From: an uncultured Bacteroidales bacterium
Lineage (GTDB): Bacteria > Bacteroidota > Bacteroidia > Bacteroidales > Bacteroidaceae
Assembly (NCBI GenBank): GCA_945833885.1
Contig: CAMAFY010000030.1
Span: 1-35,061, forward strand
Direction: 5' to 3'
Length of the DNA stretch: 35,061 nucleotides
Shown piece by piece: positions 17,508 through 24,156 of this stretch. The notes below the pieces were generated by a model that was not told the DNA's origin, did not search any database, and saw only the letters and a list, made by a program, of their open reading frames with translations. How positions within the stretch are numbered: position 1 is the stretch's first letter; every line of letters begins with the position of its first letter. The position numbers and the translations under genes were made by a program.

Positions 17508-19043
17508 ATGTCACCGACCAATATTTCTATAAATAACAGAAGAATAGCCAAAAACACTATTCTAATGTATTTGCGGATGTTGGTGACTATGGTCGTCACC
17601 TTGTATACATCCCGGGTGGTTCTCAACACTTTGGGCATAGAGGATTATGGCATTTACAATGTTGTGGCGGGTGTTGTCGTCCTGTTCTCCTTCATCAATA
17701 ATGCGATGTCAACGGGTACGCAGCGCCATATCTCTTATGAACTCGGGAAGATTGACGGACGTGTGCCGCGCATTTTCAGCGCATGCCTCAGGATTCATCT
17801 TGTACTTGCTGTTCTGGTGGTTGTTCTTGGTGAGGTTATTGGCCTATGGTTTTTGAATAACGGACTGAACATTCCGTCTGAAAGATTGTATGCCGCCAAC
17901 GTGATTTTCCATATCGCGCTCATCACTTGCTTCATTGGCATTGTCAAGACGCCATACGATGCTGCGGTCATTGCGTATGAACGGATGTCGTTTTACGCCT
18001 ATATGAGTATTTTTGATGTGCTTGCGAAACTGTTGATGGTGTATGTTTTGATGGTGATGCCCTATGATAAATTGATTTTGTATGTCCTTTTTATTCTATT
18101 TGTCAGTGCTGTTGGTTTTTTAATACAGGTTTATTATGCGCATCGACGCCTTGCCGGAATAGAATTGGTTGCCGTTCGGGACAGGAAACTCTATAAATAC
18201 CTCTTATCCTTTTCGGGTTGGACCTTGTTTGGAAGCACAACTGGAATGCTCGAATCGCAGGGTTTGAATGTGATTGTCAACATTTATTTCGGTGTTGTCC
18301 TCAATGCTGCGGTAGGAATTGCCAATCAAATCCGGGGTGTGCTCGGGCAGTTCGTTTCCGGTTTCCAACAGGCACTTAACCCTCAACTTGTCATGTCGGA
18401 GTCTTCAGGCGACAGATTGCGGCAGTTTGATTTGATTTTCCGTTCGGCAAAGTTCTCGTTTTTTATCTTGTTTGCCCTTTCGTTGCCCATCATGGCCAAT
18501 CTCCGGCCGATACTTTTCCTGTGGCTCGGACAGGTTCCGGAGTATACAGTCGCTATATGTATGCTTGTTATCGTCTCCCAACTCCTTGAATGTCTGTCTT
18601 CGCCACTGTATACCACGATATTCGCTATTGGAAAAATCAAGACCTATCAGTGCATCGTTTCCCTGTTGCGTACGCTCAGTGTTGTTGCGGCATTTGCCAT
18701 CTGCTATTTGGACATCGAGCCTTATATGGTCTATCTTATGCCGTGTGTTGTGGCATGTCTTCTGCTTCTTTATCGTATATGGTTTATTAACAAGGAGATA
18801 TCGCTGCCGTTGGTTTCGTTTTTGCGGCGGGTGGTTTTGCCAATACTTGGAGTATGCGTCGTCACGGTCATACCCGTCTTGGTGTATAGGTGGTATATGC
18901 CTGCGGATGATTCGCTGCTGCGTTTGTTTTTCGAAACCTGTTTTATAGCAATCTATACGCTTTTTGCCATTTTCTTTATTGGCATCACATCCTCCGAACG
19001 GGCTGTAATCCTTCAACAATTCAGGAAAATCATAAGGAGATAA
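17508..19043 (+). CDS. Polysaccharide flippase, Wzx/MOP superfamily
   Basis: Integral inner-membrane protein of 511 residues with 12-14 predicted hydrophobic segments, of the MATE/MOP type that flips undecaprenyl-linked oligosaccharide units to the periplasm. The N-terminus (NTILMYLRMLVTMVVTLYTSRVVLNTLGIEDYGIYN, residues 16-51) is typical of the Bacteroidetes Wzx-like lipopolysaccharide proteins. Base composition becomes clearly more AT-rich here than in metH. It is the first gene of a polysaccharide group and is separated by only 4 bp from the next gene, so they should be translated from one mRNA. Confidence 0.9.
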   Translation: MSPTNISINNRRIAKNTILMYLRMLVTMVVTLYTSRVVLNTLGIEDYGIYNVVAGVVVLFSFINNAMSTGTQRHISYELGKIDGRVPRIFSACLRIHLVLAVLVVVLGEVIGLWFLNNGLNIPSERLYAANVIFHIALITCFIGIVKTPYDAAVIAYERMSFYAYMSIFDVLAKLLMVYVLMVMPYDKLILYVLFILFVSAVGFLIQVYYAHRRLAGIELVAVRDRKLYKYLLSFSGWTLFGSTTGMLESQGLNVIVNIYFGVVLNAAVGIANQIRGVLGQFVSGFQQALNPQLVMSESSGDRLRQFDLIFRSAKFSFFILFALSLPIMANLRPILFLWLGQVPEYTVAICMLVIVSQLLECLSSPLYTTIFAIGKIKTYQCIVSLLRTLSVVAAFAICYLDIEPYMVYLMPCVVACLLLLYRIWFINKEISLPLVSFLRRVVLPILGVCVVTVIPVLVYRWYMPADDSLLRLFFETCFIAIYTLFAIFFIGITSSERAVILQQFRKIIRR

Positions 19044-19047
19044 CAAT

Positions 19048-20568
19048 ATGACTCAGGAACAATACTGCAAACTTGATAATTGTTATTTCAAGTTTTCTAT
19101 GGATGACCGGTGTGTCGAGGAGGTCGTAGAGGCACGTACGCTTCTGGGCTCCCATCGTTTTGATCTTTATGGTATATTGTTTTATATTGATCAGAAGGTA
19201 CAAAAAGTCGCCGACCTCGGTCTTGCCAAGGATGTTTATTTGGAACGTACTCGTGCCATGACCGGTTTCAGGCTGGCGGAGATTGGCAACGAGAACAAGG
19301 CTTCGTTTGATGATTTCCTGCACGTTCTTGACCATTTGATATCGGATTTTCAAGACGGGACCTATGACGACTCAAAGACATTGATACCCGTTGACAAGAA
19401 AGGCGAGCCGATAGATGGGGCACACCGCATTTCGTGTGCAGCCTATTTCAACAGGAAAGTCAGGGTGCTCCGTTTCCTTGACCGAGAAGTCACGCCCTAT
19501 AACCATGAGTATCTGAAGCGCGAAATGCTACCTTCGGGCTTCGGAGATTGGATGGCGCTCGAGGCATTAAGGTGGCATGACGATGTTTATGCCCTGTTTC
19601 TTTGGCCAAAGGCTTTCAGAAAGTCTGACAAATTGCAGGAAGCCTTGCAGATGATATCAGCCCATTCGGATGTGCTTTACGAAGTTCAATACCGCCTTAC
19701 CCATGGTTCCATACGGAATCTGATGATACAATTGTATGGACACATGGATTGGGTAGGCTCCATTGACGATGGTTATGCTAACATTACGGGGAAAGTTGAC
19801 GAGGTTTGGGATGAGAACGGGAAAGTGCATGTCGTCCTCATACGTGCGAAGAGCAGTGGAGAGGTGTTGGAACTTAAATCAAAAATACGTGGATTGTTTG
19901 GTATCGGTCTTGCATCTATCCACAGCACGGACAATATCCGCGAGACAAAAATGGCCATGAATGCCTTGCTTAACCCAAATTCCCGCCATTTCCTTCAGCA
20001 TGCAAACGTGACACGCTACAAGAAATCGTTCAAAATTTTCTCCCGTTTCTCGGACATTCTCGATAAAGAGGGCTTTGATTCGAGCGAGTTTATTGTGGAT
20101 TCGAGCATGGCTTTGAGCATATACGGACTGAGGCCTGCCGTTGATTTGGATTACTGTTGTCTGCACAAGTGCAAAATCAAGCGGTATCCTTCCGGTGAAA
20201 ATATAGAAGAACATGATGAAATCCAGCAACAGTTTTATACAATTCCTGTGCAGGATTTAATTCTTAATCCTCAGCATTATTTTGTCTTTAGCGAAATAAA
20301 GATTGTTGCTCTTCGGGATTTGCTCCATTTCAAGCAGAATCGTTACAGGGTACATCACGAACCAAAAGACGCTGAAGACATTAGAATGATTCAGGCCGTA
20401 CTGAAAGACGAGGGTAAATTCCGGCAGCAATTTTATCGTATCTGCGTGATGTTTAAGAGGAGGAACCGCCTTTTTAAGCAGTCTGCATACGTCGCTCTTA
20501 TAACATTCAGCAAGAAAATTCACGTCTATGAATTGTTGCGAAAAGTAAAAAGGCTGGTGATGGGATAG
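19048..20568 (+). CDS. ParB-like domain plus nucleotidyltransferase-like domain protein in polysaccharide locus
   Basis: Soluble 506-residue protein that I cannot assign to a named enzyme. Residues about 105-145 (LIPVDKKGEPIDGAHRISC) resemble the ParB/sulfiredoxin N-terminal fold, where the IDGxHR motif binds nucleotide. A middle segment (240-315) has IRAKSSGEVLELKSKIRGLF and SIHSTDNIRET. The C-terminal part has DSSMALSIYGLRPAVDLDYC (351-370) and, at 415-447, SEIKIVALRDLLHFKQNR followed by KDAEDIRMI, a pattern seen in nucleotidyltransferase-fold proteins (Gly, then Arg and a DxD pair, later a Lys-Asp/DI helix). It lies 4 bp after the flippase and 94 bp before a GT4 gene, so a role in transferring a sugar or phospho-group to the glycan is plausible. 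Function is inference. Confidence 0.6.
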   Translation: MTQEQYCKLDNCYFKFSMDDRCVEEVVEARTLLGSHRFDLYGILFYIDQKVQKVADLGLAKDVYLERTRAMTGFRLAEIGNENKASFDDFLHVLDHLISDFQDGTYDDSKTLIPVDKKGEPIDGAHRISCAAYFNRKVRVLRFLDREVTPYNHEYLKREMLPSGFGDWMALEALRWHDDVYALFLWPKAFRKSDKLQEALQMISAHSDVLYEVQYRLTHGSIRNLMIQLYGHMDWVGSIDDGYANITGKVDEVWDENGKVHVVLIRAKSSGEVLELKSKIRGLFGIGLASIHSTDNIRETKMAMNALLNPNSRHFLQHANVTRYKKSFKIFSRFSDILDKEGFDSSEFIVDSSMALSIYGLRPAVDLDYCCLHKCKIKRYPSGENIEEHDEIQQQFYTIPVQDLILNPQHYFVFSEIKIVALRDLLHFKQNRYRVHHEPKDAEDIRMIQAVLKDEGKFRQQFYRICVMFKRRNRLFKQSAYVALITFSKKIHVYELLRKVKRLVMG

Positions 20569-20608
20569 ACTGAAGCAAAATTACGTATTTTGTTTACTAA
20601 CTTACAAT

Positions 20609-20636
20609 AAAAGTTATACTGTAAATATTAACTTTT
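20609..20636. other. Perfect 8-bp inverted repeat upstream of GT4 gene
   Basis: AAAAGTTA at 20609-20616 and TAACTTTT at 20629-20636, separated by 12 bases, lie in the 94-bp AT-rich gap between the ParB-like gene and the first glycosyltransferase. Possible operator or weak hairpin. Confidence 0.4.
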
Positions 20637-20662
20637 GTGTCTAATTTAGGAATGTTGAATCT

Positions 20663-21835
20663 ATGAACATCCTCTTCTACTTCATTTCTCAAATAAATCC
20701 TCGGAGCGGAGGAACGGAGCGGGTTGCGGACAATGTGGCGCACGCATTGCTCGAAAGGGGGCATAACGTGTTCTATATGTCACGCACAAAAGTGCCGGGA
20801 GATTACGATGTTCCTTGTTTCTTCCTGCCCGATTCTGTCGGGATTACGCAGCGGAACATTGAATATATCAACAGTTTCTGCCAGGAAAACCATATTGATG
20901 TGATTATCAATGAGGCAGGAAATACAGATGATATATATCTGGTGAGCAGGGAGCATATCCATGACGTCAGGATCATTACTGAACTTCATTTCTGCCCTTA
21001 TCAGAATTTCAGGTATTATTATCGCGGCGTCCACCTGCCTTTGAGTATGAAACATCCGATAACAACGGTTGTGAACCTTATGAAATGGATGAAGACACCG
21101 TTCAACCGCAGGATGCACTGGAAAAATATGGTTGCCCGTTACAGATATATGTACGACAATTCTGACAAGGTTGTGGTGCTCAGTCCTTCATATATCGAAG
21201 AATTTGTAGATATAGCAAGGCTAAAAGACAAGGACCGTTTGTGTTCTATCTACAATCCCAATACGTTTCTCCCGTCTTCTGCCCCCCTTATGAAGGAGAA
21301 AATGGTGCTATCCATAGGAAGACTGGATTTTTCCCAAAAGAAAATCGATTACCTGTTGAGAATTTGGAAAAAGGTTCAGCCGAAACATTCGGATTGGATT
21401 TTGTCTGTTTGCGGTGACGGTCCTGCCCGTTCATATCTTGAAAATCTTGCAAAAAGTGAGAGAATTGCCGGTGTCCGCTTTGAGGGCAACGTCAGTCCGC
21501 AGGCCTTTTACGAGCGTGCCAGCATCATGTGTATGACATCCATCTACGAAGGCACCCCGATGGTCATCATCGAGGCCATGCAATGCGGTTGTGTTCCTAT
21601 GGTTTACGACACCTATGCGGCTGCACGCGATATGATCAGTGACGGCACGGATGGCATTGTAGTTCCGCCATTCGACGAGGAAATGTACGCAGAGAAGTTG
21701 GCTTATCTGATGGATAACGAGGACGTAAGGTCGCGGATGAGGCTCGAAGCCGTGAGGTCAAGCGCAAGATTTGAGCGCGATGTCATCATCGACCAGTGGG
21801 AACATTTGATATCACCGTCACCTATTAGTAAGTAG
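20663..21835 (+). CDS. Glycosyltransferase family 4 (GT-B fold), copy 1
   Basis: Retaining GT-B glycosyltransferase of 390 residues, probably using a nucleotide-sugar donor at the cytoplasmic membrane to extend a surface glycan. The N-terminal acceptor domain opens with MNILFYFISQ and the glycine-rich SGGTERVADNVA (15-26). The C-terminal donor domain holds SIGRLDFSQKKID (217-229), CGDGPARSYLE (250-260) and the EX7E motif from Glu296 to Glu304 (EGTPMVIIE). It shares overall layout and many motifs with the glycosyltransferase at 22628, so the two are paralogues. Sugar specificity cannot be read from sequence. Confidence 0.92.
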   Translation: MNILFYFISQINPRSGGTERVADNVAHALLERGHNVFYMSRTKVPGDYDVPCFFLPDSVGITQRNIEYINSFCQENHIDVIINEAGNTDDIYLVSREHIHDVRIITELHFCPYQNFRYYYRGVHLPLSMKHPITTVVNLMKWMKTPFNRRMHWKNMVARYRYMYDNSDKVVVLSPSYIEEFVDIARLKDKDRLCSIYNPNTFLPSSAPLMKEKMVLSIGRLDFSQKKIDYLLRIWKKVQPKHSDWILSVCGDGPARSYLENLAKSERIAGVRFEGNVSPQAFYERASIMCMTSIYEGTPMVIIEAMQCGCVPMVYDTYAAARDMISDGTDGIVVPPFDEEMYAEKLAYLMDNEDVRSRMRLEAVRSSARFERDVIIDQWEHLISPSPISK

Positions 21836-22443
21836 CAAAACTGATTTCAAAGTTCATTATCTCTTCAAAAAAATAAAGGAATGATGCCGTTTCTTACATC
21901 TGTCTTGCGGAGAAAATCACGCAAGGTGTAGGTTTATCCTACATTTTCAAAGCATTCCACACACTGTCTTACACGGAAGGATTGCCAGTATAAACAGATG
22001 ATTTCTGTGTTTTGTGCAGAGTGTGTAGGAGAAAAATGGAAAATATAATATAGGAGAGCGGAACATTGTGATAAACAATAGTAGAGAAAACTTGTTTACT
22101 CTGCCGAGCGATGAAAATGTCGGAATAAAACAACGTCTTTTATTTCACGGCATTTCCTCCCCAAAACATCCGATGTTTGTACCTCAAAGTTCCGTTCTTT
22201 TGAATGGAAAATGCCGTATTTTTGACTATGATTCTATACATGTTGTAGAGTTGTTAAGGAAATTGTTTAGACATTTTTTTGTCGTTTAATATTCGTTTCA
22301 CCTTCACCTGCATAGCGAATATCTGGTGTGCAAAGATTTTTGACTAAGGATTGAAGCATTATTATTGATAAAGGAATGACAAATGGCAACATATTTCTCG
22401 GGCGAATAACATACTCTTGAAACGTAGAAAAGGAAACAATAAT
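21836..22443. other. AT-rich 0.6-kb gap between glycosyltransferases
   Basis: No plus-strand gene is convincing. A small hairpin (TGTAGG/CCTACA, 21927-21943) occurs early on. A 63-codon minus-strand frame at 22267-22458 has a hydrophobic core (MLPFVIPLSIIMLQSLV) and could be the tail of a lost membrane or glycan gene, but I cannot assign it. The decayed acyltransferase just downstream suggests this gap is also gene debris. Confidence 0.45.
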
Positions 22444-22631
22444 ATGACAAACATACATACAAGTACTATTGGACGGCGATTTGAATACATTGACCTATTA
22501 AAAGGTTTCACCATCATTGGAATGTTTATCTATCTTTTGCATTAATCGTTTTGCTGGAGTTCCCCTTAATTTATCTGTTTAACCATTACTTGCCCTGGTG
22601 TATTGGCAAAAGAATAAATAACAAGCCATGA
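22444..22631 (+). pseudogene. Acyltransferase-3 (OafA-like) remnant with large internal deletion
   Basis: From ATG 22444 the frame reads 33 residues ending FEYIDLLKGFTIIGMFIYLLH, the N-terminal first-helix signature of membrane acyltransferase-3 proteins, then stops at TAA 22543. A second frame (shifted by two) from about 22539 reads ALIVLLEFPLIYLFNHYLPW followed by CIGKR, which looks like the last helix and tail of the same family, and ends at TGA 22629. The family is normally about 330-380 residues, so some 280 residues are missing at the junction near 22535-22545. The TGA overlaps the next gene's ATG as ATGA, suggesting the intact gene was translationally coupled to the glycosyltransferase. 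It probably once O-acetylated the glycan. Confidence 0.75.
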
Positions 22632-23713
22632 CCCCCAATATCTTATTTTTCTGTCCGAGAGAGGTAAATGCTACGATGGGTGGCATAGAACGTGTTACGG
22701 ATTCATTGGCACGATATTTGATAAAAGAAGGCTATAAGGTTGTGTTTATGTCTGTGGAACGCACATGTGGTGATGAGTATGATTGTGTGGCGCCACAGTA
22801 TTTTACGCAGGATTCCGGCAATGAACAATGGATATTGCAGGTCATCCGGCAAAATAAAATCACGATTGTCATCAACCAAATGGGCTTCTTCTCCTATTGT
22901 CCCAAGTCATCTCTGCCTGCTGATGTAAAAGTGATTACAGTTATGCACGACTCCTATTATGCCATGTACCAAAGGTTGCAACTGAACTTCCTGAGGAAAT
23001 GGAATTGGAAACGTGTAGTCGGCAACGCAATGAGAAGCGCCTATGGTCAGAGTGATAGGATTGTTGTCTTTGTACCACCGTTCATAAACGAGTACCGTTT
23101 TTTCTGTCCTTACGCCAAGGACGATAAGTTTGTTGTGATACCCAATTTCAATTCTTTTGAGAATCCGCGTTCTATCACCAAAGAGAAACGGTTGCTATGG
23201 GTGGGGCGTCATGCTGAATGGAACAAACGTACCTCTGATATGCTTAGGATTTGGAGTAAATTGGAGCCGTTGTTTCCCGAATGGTCTATTGACATCTTGG
23301 GTGACGGACCCGATGAAGATTCCATTAAAAAACTCCATGAAAAGTTGAAACTTCAGCGTTGTAATCTTTGTGGCACAAAAGATCCCAAGCCTTTTTACGA
23401 GAAGGCTGAAATAGTCTGCATGACATCTGCTTTCGAAAGTTTTGGTATGGTACTGACAGAGGGTATGCAGCATGGATGTGTGCCTATGGCATACGACTCA
23501 TATACTGCAGTACGTTATATAATTCACGACGGAAAAGATGGGTTGTTGATACAACCGTTTAATACGGATGATTATGCAGACAAGTTGGCTTTTTTGATGC
23601 AGAACGAGGAAGAACGCAGGCGAATGTCTGCCGCAGCACGAGATGCTGCGAGGCAGTTTGATGCGGAGAATATCTTGCCAAAGTGGAAGGATTTAATGGA
23701 AAGTATGCAGTAG
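22628..23713 (+). CDS. Glycosyltransferase family 4 (GT-B fold), copy 2
   Basis: GT4 enzyme of 361 residues, paralogous to the one at 20663. It has the N-terminal glycine motif MGGIERVTDSLARYL (17-31), donor-site LLWVGRHAEWNKRTSD (189-204), LGDGPDEDSIK (224-234) and the EX7E motif Glu270 to Glu278 (ESFGMVLTE). The product of this region, DGKDGLLIQPF (301-311), matches DGTDGIVVPPF in copy 1. The ATG overlaps the stop of the acyltransferase remnant, so its expression may now depend on readthrough of debris upstream. It is the last gene of the polysaccharide group and is followed by a bidirectional terminator. Confidence 0.92.
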   Translation: MTPNILFFCPREVNATMGGIERVTDSLARYLIKEGYKVVFMSVERTCGDEYDCVAPQYFTQDSGNEQWILQVIRQNKITIVINQMGFFSYCPKSSLPADVKVITVMHDSYYAMYQRLQLNFLRKWNWKRVVGNAMRSAYGQSDRIVVFVPPFINEYRFFCPYAKDDKFVVIPNFNSFENPRSITKEKRLLWVGRHAEWNKRTSDMLRIWSKLEPLFPEWSIDILGDGPDEDSIKKLHEKLKLQRCNLCGTKDPKPFYEKAEIVCMTSAFESFGMVLTEGMQHGCVPMAYDSYTAVRYIIHDGKDGLLIQPFNTDDYADKLAFLMQNEEERRRMSAAARDAARQFDAENILPKWKDLMESMQ

Positions 23714-23840
23714 GACTATAAATTCCTTTGCGGATATGATAGAGAAACGTTTTGAATAAATCTGTAATATGCGAGTTTAACTCTAAAGATACAAAGTGTC
23801 TTAGGTTTCTATCAAGGCATCCCGGACGGTAATATACAAA

Positions 23841-23890
23841 AATCCGCCTCTACAGTATGGTGTTGCTGTGGAGGCGGATTGTTTGTTTTT
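23841..23890. terminator. Bidirectional terminator between polysaccharide and T9SS groups
   Basis: AATCCGCCTCTACAG at 23841-23855 pairs with CTGTGGAGGCGGATT at 23866-23880 (one wobble) around a 10-base loop. A T-rich run follows on the plus strand, and the preceding A-run gives a T-run on the minus strand. It sits between convergent genes. Confidence 0.88.
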
Positions 23891-23979
23891 GACGCGTTAT
23901 GCAGTAAAAGGGTGGGGGATTGTTGGTTTATCCCACCCCGAGGTTTGCTGAGCGGAGTGCTTAGTGCTGCAATTTCGAA

Positions 23980-24156
23980 TCCAACGTTTTCGTTATGCCA
24001 GAAGAGTAGTGCGGAAACAAGTGAAAATTGTTTGCGTTATGACGTGGCGAAAAAACGAAGGAGGAAGTCCAACGTTTTCGTTATGCCAGATGGGCAGTGC
24101 GGAAACAAGTGAAAACTGTTTGCGTTATGCCGTGGCGAAAAAACGAAGGAGGAAGT
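23980..24156. repeat. Array E: 88-bp tandem duplication
   Basis: Bases 23980-24067 and 24068-24155 are direct copies with only a few differences; both begin TCCAACGTTTTCGTTATGCC and end ACGAAGGAGGAAGT. Inside each copy CGTTATG recurs after 44 bp, so the underlying period is 44 bp. The second copy runs up to the stop codon of the M6 protease gene. An earlier hairpin (GGGTGGG/CCCACCC, 23910-23938) lies just upstream. Confidence 0.92.
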
